This document shows, piece after piece, positions 24,911 to 33,548 of a stretch of 43,878 nucleotides of DNA. The notes below the pieces were generated by a model. The model made no database searches and had not been told where the DNA came from. It was given only the letters and a program-made list of their open reading frames with translations. The stretch is from Desulfocapsa sp. (GTDB lineage Bacteria > Desulfobacterota > Desulfobulbia > Desulfobulbales > Desulfocapsaceae). The stretch lies in NCBI GenBank assembly GCA_016765495.1, contig JAESPV010000024.1, positions 2,609 through 46,486 of the forward strand, written 5' to 3'. Every line of letters starts with the position of its first letter. Within the stretch, counting starts at the first letter, position 1. A program made the translations under genes and the position numbers.

Positions 24911-26306
24911 GAGGAAACAAGCAGTGAATTGGAAAATATCTTTCTTGTTCCTGACAGTGATGGGTTTGGCTGCTGCACCTGCGGCAGGTGCTAAAACTCT
25001 CGATGAAGTGCAGGTACTCGATCTGGCAACTGCCCAGCAGATTGCACTTGCTGATAATCCTTCTCTTGCTGCTGCTGCTGAGCGGGTGAAGCAGGCAGGC
25101 CAGCGGATAAAACAGGCCAGAGCTCTGTATTATCCAAGTATTGATGCTGGTGGCACTGCAGCATCCGGGAGAATATCGACTGCAGATGCTGCTCAATCCT
25201 TCCTTTTTGGTGGTACAGATATTGACCGGAATAGTGAAAATTATCGACTCTCCCTTGGTGCTTCCTGGCTGCTGTTTGATGGGTTTTCCAGGAAGTTTTT
25301 ACATTTAGTCGCTGAATACGGGCAACAGGAAAGTGAGCAGGCAAGACGGGACGGGATGCGCCTTCTTTTACAAGCTGTTGCTGAAAGTTTTTACGGTGCA
25401 CAGTTGGCCCTGTACAATAAAGCCATTGCCGAGGCTGATTTTTCCTTTAATTCAACTCAGGCGAAAGAGGCAAGGGCAAGTCTGGATGCAGGGGCTGGTT
25501 CACTTTCTGCGGTGCTGAATTTCCAGGTGCAGATGAACAATGCTTCCACAGACGTCTTACTGGCTGAACGAAATTATGATATTGCTTTATTTGGCCTTGC
25601 TCTTCTGCTTGGCCGTGAAAGTGGACAGATGCCTGAGGGACTGAAGCTCAGCAAAATGGTCATGGTTGAAGAAAATGAGTTTTATGAATTGTCAACAAGT
25701 GCTTTATTGCAGGCAGCTGAAAGAAATCGACCGGATCTTCTGCTACAGGAACTCAGTGTCCAACGTGCAGAATCTACCATTGGGGCCAATAAGGCGAGCT
25801 ACTATCCTCAATTTTCCCTGAATGGAGTCGTTGATGGGGACAGGTTTGATAATGCAAATTTTATTAGTGATGATTTTGGTTCCACTGTTTCACTGAACCT
25901 CTCCTATAATCTTTTTCGGGGCGGTGGTGATCGTGCACGGATTGCTGAAGCAAAGGCCTATAAACGAGAAGTTGTACGAACACTTGAGCAGCAGAAAAAT
26001 AAGGTGCAAAGTGAAGTGAGGCAGGCGATCACAAGACTTGAACAGGCAAGAGCGCAGCTTTTGCTTCAGCGTGCCTCGGTAAAACTTGTTGAGCAGAGTA
26101 GAAATCTTGTGGAAGATGGATATAAAGCCGGACAGGAATCACTGGCCCGTCTTAATGAGGTGCAGCGGGATCTGGTACGCACCCGGTCTCGTTTGGCTTT
26201 GTCACTGATTAGTCTTTACACTAATCGTCAATCGTTGAAAACAGCCACTGGAGAATCCTTGATTCCATATTTGCAAGATGAAGGATCAGAATCCGGAATG
26301 GAGTAG
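24903..26306 (+). CDS. TolC-family outer-membrane efflux channel
   Basis: Outer-membrane exit duct of the tripartite pump. The 467-residue form has a signal peptide (about 1-30, ending AAGA), followed by two related halves of long amphipathic helices separated by beta strands, with typical phrases DLATAQQIALADNPSLAAAAERVKQAGQRIKQARALYYPS and the second-half copy RPDLLLQELSVQRAESTIGANKASYYPQFSLNG. LSYNLFRGGGDRARIAEAKA is characteristic. A GTG at 24873 is an alternative start inside the pump gene; the ATG at 24903 gives a normal signal peptide. It overlaps the pump by eight bases. Confidence 0.93.
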   Translation: MGKRKQAVNWKISFLFLTVMGLAAAPAAGAKTLDEVQVLDLATAQQIALADNPSLAAAAERVKQAGQRIKQARALYYPSIDAGGTAASGRISTADAAQSFLFGGTDIDRNSENYRLSLGASWLLFDGFSRKFLHLVAEYGQQESEQARRDGMRLLLQAVAESFYGAQLALYNKAIAEADFSFNSTQAKEARASLDAGAGSLSAVLNFQVQMNNASTDVLLAERNYDIALFGLALLLGRESGQMPEGLKLSKMVMVEENEFYELSTSALLQAAERNRPDLLLQELSVQRAESTIGANKASYYPQFSLNGVVDGDRFDNANFISDDFGSTVSLNLSYNLFRGGGDRARIAEAKAYKREVVRTLEQQKNKVQSEVRQAITRLEQARAQLLLQRASVKLVEQSRNLVEDGYKAGQESLARLNEVQRDLVRTRSRLALSLISLYTNRQSLKTATGESLIPYLQDEGSESGME

Positions 26307-26322
26307 TTTTATTTGAAAGTGT

Positions 26323-26955
26323 ATGCATAGAAAAATTTTTGCCGTTGGTGATAGTCACTCCAGACGCTGTTTTGAGGGGCATGATCAGATTGCTGATTCC
26401 AGGGTTCTGGTGGGCTACAATAAGCTTGATGGAAAAACAGCTTATAACCTGGAACACCATGAAAAAAAGTTGTTGCGGATTCTTAACCCACTGCATGATA
26501 AGGAGTTAGTGTTCTGTTTTGGTGAAGTTGATGTCCGTCTTCATATCAAATATAAACATCTGCAGTTGGGTACACCTGTTCAACAACTCATCGATAAAAC
26601 AGCCTGGCGTTATACCTCTTATGTTCATGAACTGCGAAAAGCAGGTCATCGAATCCATATCTTTAATGTAGTTCCCACTGGTGATTTCCGTGGAGAGGAT
26701 GCTGAAAAATGGAAACGGGGATTAACGTATCCGTTTACAGCTACTTTTGAGGAACGCAGCAGCTATACAGAACAGTTAAATGCTGCATATGGAAGCTATT
26801 GCCGTGAATTTCAAATTCCCTTTATTGATATTTATGAATATTTAGTTGATGACCAGGGACAACGAAGAGAAGATTTGATTTTTGACTACGCACATATTAA
26901 CAATAGTTGTGCGGATTTAGTTTTGAAACATCATAGTTTTCCGGAACCCGACTGA
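26323..26955 (+). CDS. SGNH/GDSL-type hydrolase family protein
   Basis: A 210-residue cytoplasmic protein (no signal peptide) with the SGNH blocks: GDSHS at 9-13 (nucleophile Ser11), FGEVDVRLH in the middle, and DYAHIN at 188-193 (catalytic Asp188 and His191). Members with FGE-D-R are common near glycan and secondary-metabolite genes; their substrate is generally unknown, and an esterase or acyl-transfer role is only a guess. It starts 16 bp after the TolC-like gene and 23 bp before the aminotransferase, so it is probably co-transcribed with both. Confidence 0.75.
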   Translation: MHRKIFAVGDSHSRRCFEGHDQIADSRVLVGYNKLDGKTAYNLEHHEKKLLRILNPLHDKELVFCFGEVDVRLHIKYKHLQLGTPVQQLIDKTAWRYTSYVHELRKAGHRIHIFNVVPTGDFRGEDAEKWKRGLTYPFTATFEERSSYTEQLNAAYGSYCREFQIPFIDIYEYLVDDQGQRREDLIFDYAHINNSCADLVLKHHSFPEPD

Positions 26956-26978
26956 TCGCAATGAATGGAGCTGTTGTT

Positions 26979-28145
26979 ATGTTTGATAAGAGTGAAAAAG
27001 CCTTCCCGGCAAAGAGGAATAATGTGTTTCTTGCGCATTGTGCCATCTCTCCCATGCAGCGCCATGCAAAAGAGGCAGCTCAGGAGTTTTTAGATGCCAT
27101 GACAGAAGGTGGGATCAGTCGACTTCCGGCCTTTTACAAGCTCCTGCCAAAGTTTCATCAGAAGTGTGCCAGCTTGTTTAAGACTGATGCAGGAAATATC
27201 TCCAGTGTCCATAACACGGCAGAAGGAATGTGCCTTATTGCCAATGGCTATCCTTTTCAGCCGGGTGATGAAATAATCAGTTATGTTCATGAGTTTCCAA
27301 GTAACTACTATCCATGGCGTCTTCAGGGAAAACGAGGTGTGAAGCTTGTTCTGCTGGGTGATAGTGATCCCACGGGAACTTTTGCAGATGTTCAATCCCC
27401 CCGTGGCTGGTCCATGGAGGAACTCGAACGTAAGGTGAGCCCCCGAACACGCCTGATAGCTCTTAGTCATGTTCAGTTCAGCACTGGATACGCGGCTGAT
27501 TTGAAACAGTTGGGCGCATTTTGCAAAGAACGAAATATTGACCTTGTTGTTGATGGTGCTCAGAGCGTAGGCTGCCTGCCTCTTTATCCTGAAGAATATA
27601 ATGTGTCTGCTGTGGCTGTCTCGTGTTGGAAATGGCTCATGGGACCGTTTGGCTCCGGGATTTTGTATGCAAGTGAATCTTTCAGGGACAAAATTGAACT
27701 CACCATGGTCGGTCCGTCCAGCATGCAGCAGGGGATCGAGTATCTCGATCATACCTGGAATCCTCATGGGGATGGTCGAAAATTTGAATATTCAACCTTA
27801 TCCTGGGAACATATTGCCGCACTTAATGCTTTGCTGGATACTGTATTTCTTCGCTATTCCATGGATGATGTTCTAACAGAAGTATTGAGACTGCAGGATC
27901 TTTTTCTTCAATTTCTTGATCCTGATTTGTTTCGGCCCTTGCTTTTTCCTGAGAGTAACAGATCCGGAATTCTTGCTATTCTTCCACAGTGCAACCCTGG
28001 AGAACTGGTTGAAAAGCTTGGTAACCAAGGAATTGTGGTTACACAGTCTTCAGGATATATCCGGATAGCGCCCCATTTTTACCTTGATGATGAAGATATG
28101 AAAAGGGCTGCAGAATGTTTAAATGTTGTGGCTGTAAGGAAATAG
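26979..28145 (+). CDS. class-V aminotransferase-fold PLP enzyme
   Basis: Pyridoxal-phosphate enzyme of the cysteine desulfurase/isopenicillin-epimerase-like fold, 388 residues in the chosen form. Visible landmarks are NVFLAHCAISPMQRHAKEAA at the start, the cofactor Asp in DLVVDGAQSVGCLPL, and the Schiff-base Lys in VSCWKWLMGPFGSG. The usual cysteine-desulfurase active-site Cys loop is not obvious, so a transaminase, epimerase or lyase role is more likely than sulfur transfer. The ATG at 26979 has GGAG 8 nt upstream; the in-frame ATG at 26961 has no such site. It follows the SGNH gene and probably shares its transcript; together they may make or modify the pump's substrate. Confidence 0.82.
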   Translation: MFDKSEKAFPAKRNNVFLAHCAISPMQRHAKEAAQEFLDAMTEGGISRLPAFYKLLPKFHQKCASLFKTDAGNISSVHNTAEGMCLIANGYPFQPGDEIISYVHEFPSNYYPWRLQGKRGVKLVLLGDSDPTGTFADVQSPRGWSMEELERKVSPRTRLIALSHVQFSTGYAADLKQLGAFCKERNIDLVVDGAQSVGCLPLYPEEYNVSAVAVSCWKWLMGPFGSGILYASESFRDKIELTMVGPSSMQQGIEYLDHTWNPHGDGRKFEYSTLSWEHIAALNALLDTVFLRYSMDDVLTEVLRLQDLFLQFLDPDLFRPLLFPESNRSGILAILPQCNPGELVEKLGNQGIVVTQSSGYIRIAPHFYLDDEDMKRAAECLNVVAVRK

Positions 28146-28184
28146 GAAGAAAATAGCGAACGCTATATACCAGGAGGAAGGCTG

Positions 28185-29030
28185 ATGAGTAAAAAAAGAT
28201 TTTTTGTGTTTATGTGGCTGTTGTTGACGTTGCTGCCTGTAAGTGTCTCTGCAGAAGGGACGAGTCCATGGGAGGTGAAGCTGCCATTTGAGAGCGCCAC
28301 TATCCATTACACCATCAGTGGTATGGAGAAGGGAAGCGAGGTCGTGTATGTTCGGGATTATGGCCGGGAGGTGGCTACTTATCATACCACTGAAATGAAT
28401 ATGATGGGCATGACCATGGTAAATGAGACCGTGGAGATTGAAAATCAGGATTGGGTTTACAGTTTTGATCTGACCGAAAAAACGGGTACAAAAAGTGTTA
28501 ATCCAAGGAAATATATGATTGAAGAGTACAATAAGCTTTCTAAAGCTGATAAGAAGCTGGTTGAGAAAAACGGAGAAAAGATGGGTGTTTCCATGGCCGA
28601 AGGATTCGGTGGAAATGTTCAGCAAAATGCGACCAAAATCCTTGGCTATAGTTGTGATCGGGCAGAGATAATGGGAACAGTGGTCCATAGCCTTCATGGG
28701 TCGGGTATTCCTCTTCTTTTAGAAAGTAATATGATGGGGATGACGATGAAAATTGAGGCTACTTCCGTGGATGAAGGAAAGGTAGATGCCAGTTATTTTG
28801 AGTTTCCGAAAGGAATTGAAGCACGCTATGATCCACAGTCCGATGCCATTGCCCGTGAAATGGCCAAGCGGACCATTGCCGGGTTGAAAGATCCTGAAAG
28901 TATTAAAAATCAGGGTGGTATGCCGATGATGCAGGGGCGGGAACAGCAGATGACCCCGGAAGAACGGGAGCAGATGCAGCAGGCCATGGAAATGTTGAAA
29001 GGAATGTTTGGCAATCAGCCTCAACAGTAG
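28185..29030 (+). CDS. secreted DUF4412-like protein
   Basis: A 281-residue protein with a clear signal peptide (about 1-24, ending VSAEG) and no membrane anchor. The body resembles the DUF4412-type periplasmic proteins of unknown function. A Met-rich phrase MNMMGMTM recurs as NMMGMTM about 100 residues later (near residues 73 and 184), and the C-terminus is Met/Gln-rich. Met clusters sometimes bind Cu(I) or Ag(I), but that is speculation. The ribosome site AGGAGGAAG, 5 nt before the ATG, is very strong. It lies 39 bp after the aminotransferase. Confidence 0.75.
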   Translation: MSKKRFFVFMWLLLTLLPVSVSAEGTSPWEVKLPFESATIHYTISGMEKGSEVVYVRDYGREVATYHTTEMNMMGMTMVNETVEIENQDWVYSFDLTEKTGTKSVNPRKYMIEEYNKLSKADKKLVEKNGEKMGVSMAEGFGGNVQQNATKILGYSCDRAEIMGTVVHSLHGSGIPLLLESNMMGMTMKIEATSVDEGKVDASYFEFPKGIEARYDPQSDAIAREMAKRTIAGLKDPESIKNQGGMPMMQGREQQMTPEEREQMQQAMEMLKGMFGNQPQQ

Positions 29031-29108
29031 CGACTGGTTTTGTCTTAAAACTATCCGGTGATGAATAGTAAGCCGGCACTCTTTTCAGAAAAAACGAGAC
29101 AAGTGTAG

Positions 29109-29124
29109 ACATTCGAAAGAATGT
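29109..29124 (+). other. GNRA-capped hairpin before the DUF4136 gene
   Basis: ACATTC-GAAA-GAATGT is a 6-bp stem with a GAAA tetraloop, about 50 nt before the DUF4136 lipoprotein start. No T-tract follows, so it is not a standard terminator. Confidence 0.3.
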
Positions 29125-29173
29125 ATAGGGGTAATTATTCAAAAAAATTCTTTAGAAAGGAGCCTGGAATCCT

Positions 29174-29749
29174 ATGAAACGCTTAATCCATTTTAGCTCT
29201 GTTGCTGTTTTGCTGGTTGTATGTGCTGCCTGTTCCACGCTTAGTGTGAGTACGGATTTTAATCCTGCCTATGATTTTACAAACCTAAAGACCTATGCCT
29301 GGCTTGATGATGGCTCGGTACCAAGCAATGATGCACGAATTAATAATGATCTCATTGTTGAAAGGGTTCGAAAAGCTGTGGAGAGAGAGCTTACTGCCAA
29401 GGGATATGCGAAGACTGAAGCTGCATCCGCTGATTTTATGGTGAGCTGGCTTGGGGCAATTAATAAAAAATTACAAATAGAGACAATCGACCATTTTTAC
29501 AGCCCTTACGGGTATGGCCCTCTTTATCATGATCCCTACTGGGGCGGTGGCATGCGAACAACCACTGCCAGAGAGTATGAAGAGGGAACTCTGGTTGTCG
29601 ATATCCTTGATCATAAACAACGCAAATTGATCTGGCGCAGCACCGGTAAAGACCGGATCGGTTCAAACAACGATCCGGAAACTGTAACCCAAAACATTAA
29701 TGACGCCATCAGAATAATTATGAAAGATTTTCCTGCAGTGATGCAATAG
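29174..29749 (+). CDS. DUF4136-family lipoprotein
   Basis: A 191-residue lipoprotein. The signal peptide ends VVCAACST, with the lipidated Cys at 20 and Ser at +2, which favours outer-membrane sorting. The body has the DUF4136 features: DFNPAYDFTNLKTYAWLDD near the start, a middle region predicting VERVRKAVERELTAKGY, DFMVSW, and EEGTLVVDILDHKQRKLIWRSTGKDRI near the end. The biochemical role of the family is unknown. An AAAGGAG ribosome site precedes the ATG. It is separated from the DUF4412-like gene by 143 bp. Confidence 0.85.
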   Translation: MKRLIHFSSVAVLLVVCAACSTLSVSTDFNPAYDFTNLKTYAWLDDGSVPSNDARINNDLIVERVRKAVERELTAKGYAKTEAASADFMVSWLGAINKKLQIETIDHFYSPYGYGPLYHDPYWGGGMRTTTAREYEEGTLVVDILDHKQRKLIWRSTGKDRIGSNNDPETVTQNINDAIRIIMKDFPAVMQ

Positions 29750-30079
29750 GATAAGACTGCAGTAATCGTTCACCGAGACAATTTCTGCTGCAATTGTTTT
29801 GTTGGCGGTAGGATGGCTGAGCACGCGTGATAAGGGGGCAAAAAACTGACCCGACTGCGTAAAGAATTTTATTCGACAGTACGTTGGAAAGTATTTCAGG
29901 CATCGGCTATCCTTTGAACGTTTCCTTTGTTAACATTTGATGGAATTCAAGGTGGTTACGGCTCTGAGCCTGCGCTGTCGCGTTGCAGATTTTTGTCGGA
30001 AAAAGAGGGCAGCTTTTTCGTTCTTCCGGAAAGAAGGAAGTATAAGAGCATTTTCCTCTATTAGATGCGGAAAAAGATA
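29750..30079. other. gene-free gap before the tRNAs
   Basis: About 330 bp between the DUF4136 gene and the tRNA promoter. No open frame with a believable start or composition was seen, and no strong terminator. Confidence 0.5.
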
Positions 30080-30108
30080 TTGACAGCCCCGTCACGGTCG
30101 TTTATATT
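30080..30108 (+). promoter_or_regulatory. sigma-70 promoter of the tRNA genes
   Basis: TTGACA (30080-30085) and TATATT (30103-30108) are spaced by exactly 17 bp, a near-consensus sigma-70 promoter. The following CGTGCCCC is GC-rich, like the discriminator of growth-rate-controlled stable RNA promoters. Confidence 0.8.
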
Positions 30109-30154
30109 CGTGCCCCTACAGGCAGTCGCTATCGCTAATGCCTGTGTTTTATGA

Positions 30155-30230
30155 TCCTCGATAGCTCAGTTGGTAGAGCAGGTGGCTGTTAACCACCTTG
30201 TCGCAAGTTCGAGTCTTGCTCGAGGAGCCA
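30155..30230 (+). tRNA. tRNA-Asn (GTT)
   Basis: A full cloverleaf of 76 nt with encoded CCA. Acceptor arms TCCTCGA and TCGAGGA, D-arm with AGCTCAGTTGGTAGAGC, anticodon stem GGTGG/CCACC with loop CTGTTAA (anticodon GTT), and a T-arm with GTTCGAG. Confidence 0.97.
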
Positions 30231-30239
30231 AAAATACCA

Positions 30240-30268
30240 AGCCCGATCGTTAATGGTCGGGCTTTTTT
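30240..30268 (+). terminator. hairpin with T-tract between the tRNAs
   Basis: AGCCCGATC (30240-30248) pairs with GGTCGGGCT (30255-30263), with one G-T pair, followed by six T residues. It could end the tRNA-Asn transcript or be a processing stem, since tRNA-Pro begins only 15 bp later. Confidence 0.75.
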
Positions 30269-30283
30269 CCTTTTCTTATGAGT

Positions 30284-30361
30284 CGGGGCGTAGCGCAGCC
30301 TGGTTAGCGCGCCTGCCTTGGGAGCAGGAGGCCGTAGGTTCGAATCCTACCGCCCCGACCA
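30284..30361 (+). tRNA. tRNA-Pro (TGG)
   Basis: A full cloverleaf of 78 nt with encoded CCA. Acceptor arms CGGGGCG and CGCCCCG, anticodon stem CCTGC/GCAGG with loop CTTGGGA (anticodon TGG), and a T-arm GTAGGTTCGAATCCTAC. Confidence 0.97.
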
Positions 30362-30375
30362 TTTTTCAGTATAGA

Positions 30376-30406
30376 AGCCAAACACTTATAAAGTGTTTGG
30401 CTTTTT
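30376..30406 (+). terminator. intrinsic terminator after tRNA-Pro
   Basis: AGCCAAACACTT (30376-30387) and AAGTGTTTGGCT (30391-30402) form a perfect 12-bp stem with a 3-nt loop, followed by TTTTT. Confidence 0.92.
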
Positions 30407-30788
30407 CTTTTTTCCGTCCCCCTGCCTTCCATTTAGCGTTTCTATTCTTCTCCGTAATAAAAAATCACATGTTGATATTGTTCTGTATCGGGAAAAGAAG
30501 TGTGCTCTCAGTGGGAACTCTTTCTGCATCGGTCGTCGAACACCGAATACCTTTTACCAGCGGGCATCATGTGTTTGCCTTTTTTGCTTTTACAATATCT
30601 CTCGTCTAGTCGGTATGATTGTAATCATTGGGAATTGAATTTGAGTTGCCCCAGAAACTACTTTGGTCACAGCTGGTGATATGGTACGATAAAAACACAG
30701 CAGATGTGGTGAAGGCCGTGCGCTCCTCACGAGGTACTGAAAAGAATGACGATATTTTATACCCGTAAACCCAAAACAGGTTTTTAAA
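30407..30788. other. leader region of the polysaccharide/exosortase locus
   Basis: About 380 bp without a supported gene; the open frames that cross it have no protein-like sequence. It contains a dyad ATGATT-GT-AATCAT at 30615-30628, a possible operator for the long operon that starts with ugd. No firm promoter is called. Confidence 0.4.
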
Positions 30789-32096
30789 ATGAATATAACA
30801 ATGATAGGAACAGGTTATGTAGGCTTGGTGACAGGAGCATGTCTTGCCGAATTCGGGCATCGCGTAACCTGTATGGATCTGGATGTTGAGAAGATCGAGA
30901 GTCTAAAAAATGGAGGAATCCCAATTTACGAACCTGGCCTTGATGTGCTGGTGGCTAAAAACGTAAAAGACGGCAGGTTACAGTTTTCAACTGACATGGC
31001 TGACTGCGTACCAGGGGCACAGGCAGTTTTTATAGCCGTTGGCACACCCTCCTCAAGGCGTGGTGGTGGCTATGCTGATCTGACTTATATTTATGCAGCA
31101 GCCAAAGATATTGCGGTACATTTAACTGATTATACCGTGGTCGTTGATAAAAGCACGGTTCCTGTGGGGACGGCCAGGCAGGTACGCAGGGTTATTAGCG
31201 AGGCAAATCCTGATGCTGATTTTGATGTGGTTTCCAATCCTGAATTCCTCCGTGAAGGTGCTGCAATAAGTGATTTCATGCGCCCTGATCGTGTAGTTGT
31301 CGGGACGGATTCCGAAAAAGCGCAGGAGGTGATGAAGAAAGTTTACGATCCTCTCTTTTTGATTTCTACTCCCTTTGTTTTTACCGGTCTTGAGTCTGCT
31401 GAGCTGATAAAGTATGCAGCAAATGCCTTTCTGGCCATGAAGATTTCATTTATCAATGAAATGGCTACCCTGTGTGAGGAAGTTGGCGCTGATGTTGTTG
31501 ATCTTGCAAAAGGTATCGGGCTAGACGGTAGAATCGGCTCTAAATTTCTCCATCCTGGACCTGGATACGGTGGGTCATGTTTTCCAAAAGATACTCTGGC
31601 ACTTTTGCGAATTGCCCAGGAAAACGGAGTAAGTGTAAGATCAGTTGAAGCGGCAGTAGAAATTAACGCTGCTCAAAAAGCCAGGATGGTGAAGAAAATA
31701 AGAGACGCACTGGGTAGAAATGAAGCGGGTAAAACCATTGCTGCTCTAGGGCTTGCATTTAAGCCTGAAACCGATGATCTGCGCGAATCTCCTCCCCTTG
31801 CCATTCTTCCTCCACTTGTGGAAAAAGGTGCAAAAGTACGTGTCCACGATCCACAGGCAATGGAGGAGTGTAAGAAGCAGTATCCCGATTTTACTTATGT
31901 TGATAGTCCATACGAAGCTTGTGAGGGGGCTGATATTGTTGTTCTGTTCACTGAATGGAATCAGTATCGGGCACTGGATCTTGCTGAAATGAAATCGAAG
32001 ATGAAGGGTTCCGTGTTTGTAGATCTTAGGAATGTATATGCCCCAAAGCAGGTGATTGACGCTGGCTTTGAATATCATGGTCTTGGTAGAATGTAA
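30789..32096 (+). CDS. ugd: UDP-glucose 6-dehydrogenase
   Basis: Oxidises UDP-glucose twice with NAD to UDP-glucuronate, an exopolysaccharide precursor. The 435-residue protein starts with the NAD-binding MIGTGYVGLVTGACLAEFGH, contains the central FINEMATLCEEVGADV helix and the catalytic loop PGPGYGGSCFPKD with Cys264 as the thiohemiacetal nucleophile, and ends with the UDP-binding domain (LAFKPETDDLRESP). Nearby homologues act on UDP-ManNAc, but the spacing and motifs fit UDP-glucose dehydrogenase best. First gene of the envelope locus, 183 bp before the deacetylase. Confidence 0.92.
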   Translation: MNITMIGTGYVGLVTGACLAEFGHRVTCMDLDVEKIESLKNGGIPIYEPGLDVLVAKNVKDGRLQFSTDMADCVPGAQAVFIAVGTPSSRRGGGYADLTYIYAAAKDIAVHLTDYTVVVDKSTVPVGTARQVRRVISEANPDADFDVVSNPEFLREGAAISDFMRPDRVVVGTDSEKAQEVMKKVYDPLFLISTPFVFTGLESAELIKYAANAFLAMKISFINEMATLCEEVGADVVDLAKGIGLDGRIGSKFLHPGPGYGGSCFPKDTLALLRIAQENGVSVRSVEAAVEINAAQKARMVKKIRDALGRNEAGKTIAALGLAFKPETDDLRESPPLAILPPLVEKGAKVRVHDPQAMEECKKQYPDFTYVDSPYEACEGADIVVLFTEWNQYRALDLAEMKSKMKGSVFVDLRNVYAPKQVIDAGFEYHGLGRM

Positions 32097-32279
32097 GTGC
32101 GGTTATCTGAACAGGAACAGAGAAGTATGGTTCTTCTTATTTTTATTCCCCCTAAGTGTAGGAAGTTGCCAATATGGTCCATACCGGTGTATTAACAAGA
32201 GAGGAGGGAATAGAAAAAGCGAACCTCCTGAAGATACTGACGTGGATATTTATTCCGAAAAGGAGCTTGGAATGCTTTG

Positions 32280-33155
32280 ATGAAGTCACCCTCTGATGAA
32301 AGGAAAACAATCCTTCTTACTTTTGATGTGGAAGATTGGTTTCAGGTAGAAAATTTTAAGGAGTATATTCCTTATTCCTCCTGGGACTCTAGAGAGTTAC
32401 GTGTAAAAAAGAACACAATTGATTTGTTGGATTTGTTGGATAGTGCCCCAACACAAGTACAAGCTACATTTTTTGTCTTGGGCTGGGTCGCAGAGCGTTA
32501 TCCTGATTTGGTACGGGAAATACAGCAACGTGGGCACGAAGTTGCATCCCATGGCTGTGAGCATCATCTTTGCTATAATCAAACTCCGGAAGAATTACGA
32601 CAGGACTTAAGTAAAAGCAAAGAACTCCTGGAAGATCTGATTGGGGTGGAAGTCTTAGGCTATCGAGCACCAAGTTTCTCCATTACTGATGAGGCTATCA
32701 GGATTGTTCAAGAGGTCGGTTACCTGTATGATTCAAGTTATAATTCATACGGTGCTCATGGTCGTTATGGGTCGTTGACATTGCCAAAGACACAAAAAGA
32801 GGATTTACCCTTGTATGCATTGTCTTCAACTTTTTATGAAATCCCTGTAAGTAATCTGAGAATTGGTAAAAAAATCATCCCCTGGGGCGGAGGTGGTTAT
32901 TTTAGGCTGTTACCATCGTTTCTGCATCGGGTAGGGGTAAAACAGATTCTCAAACAGAACAAATGTTATACTTTTTATATGCATCCGTGGGAAATTGACC
33001 CAGGCCAACCACGGGTTCAGGAGGCAAAAGCTTTTTTTCGCTTTCGGCACTATGTGAATCTGCATAGCACGAAAAAAAAGCTAGCGAAGTTGGTTGCAGC
33101 TAATAAAGAACATACTTTTCAGACTTGCGGGGAGTTCATTACAAAAAACAGGTGA
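32280..33155 (+). CDS. polysaccharide deacetylase, PEP-CTERM/XrtA locus type
   Basis: Carbohydrate esterase 4 (NodB) family protein, 291 residues, without a signal peptide. TFDVEDWFQVENF opens the domain with the catalytic Asp and metal Asp (14-26). ASHGCEHH (89-96) gives the metal His pair, followed by GYRAPSFSI. The C-terminal WGGGGYFRLLP and YMHPWEID are typical of the subfamily found beside exosortases and EPS genes. It probably removes acetyl groups from an exopolysaccharide precursor. The ATG at 32280 has a GGA 8 nt upstream; a TTG directly before it is also in frame. Confidence 0.9.
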   Translation: MKSPSDERKTILLTFDVEDWFQVENFKEYIPYSSWDSRELRVKKNTIDLLDLLDSAPTQVQATFFVLGWVAERYPDLVREIQQRGHEVASHGCEHHLCYNQTPEELRQDLSKSKELLEDLIGVEVLGYRAPSFSITDEAIRIVQEVGYLYDSSYNSYGAHGRYGSLTLPKTQKEDLPLYALSSTFYEIPVSNLRIGKKIIPWGGGGYFRLLPSFLHRVGVKQILKQNKCYTFYMHPWEIDPGQPRVQEAKAFFRFRHYVNLHSTKKKLAKLVAANKEHTFQTCGEFITKNR

Positions 33156-33548
33156 TCTGATTTTATGGAGCAACTTTGATAAAAGAAGTAGCTACAAGGA
33201 AACGTCTGGAAGGGAGTGATCTTTTTTTTGTGTCATATCAAGGCGTTGTAAGTTGGGGGATACCTTGAACTTGCCGTCAGAAATGTCAATGTAGCCTAGG
33301 TTTTTTTGCCAGGCATCCGACGTTTAATGAAAGCAGGGGGTGTTTACCCAATGGCTAGAGTGGTATTGGGTAAAAGATTGATTCCATTCTCGATGCCTGA
33401 CAATCCAAGTTCCGGGAGCGATGGAATACGTAGAATTTTGTGTTTTTACGACGCCATCAAAGTTGAAAAATCGATTAATAAGTGAGGCTCACAGGTTAGT
33501 CAAGAACAAAACAATTTTGACAATCCAGTAAATCCTGTCAAAAATCCC
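33156..33548. other. intergenic region with nested inverted repeats
   Basis: About 390 bp inside the envelope locus. It holds an outer arm pair, GCCAGGCATC (33308-33317) with GATGCCTGAC (33392-33401), 9 of 10 matching. Inside it is a perfect 10-bp pair, TTTACCCAAT (33343-33352) with ATTGGGTAAA (33365-33374). A 44-codon ATG frame (33351-33485) overlaps these and stops in frame 63 bp before the FemAB start; its peptide is unrecognised. Thus the gap may be a structured leader, an internal control region or a gene remnant. Confidence 0.5.

Noticed and set aside
27090..27767. 225-codon minus-strand frame
   Set aside because: Antisense to the class-V aminotransferase, which has clear cofactor motifs.
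30253..30609. 118-codon frame
   Set aside because: Crosses the whole of tRNA-Pro and its terminator, so it cannot be a normal gene.
32171..32293. 40-codon frame between ugd and the deacetylase
   Set aside because: Short, without a convincing ribosome site, and overlapping the deacetylase start; resemblance to amidotransferase tails was too slight.
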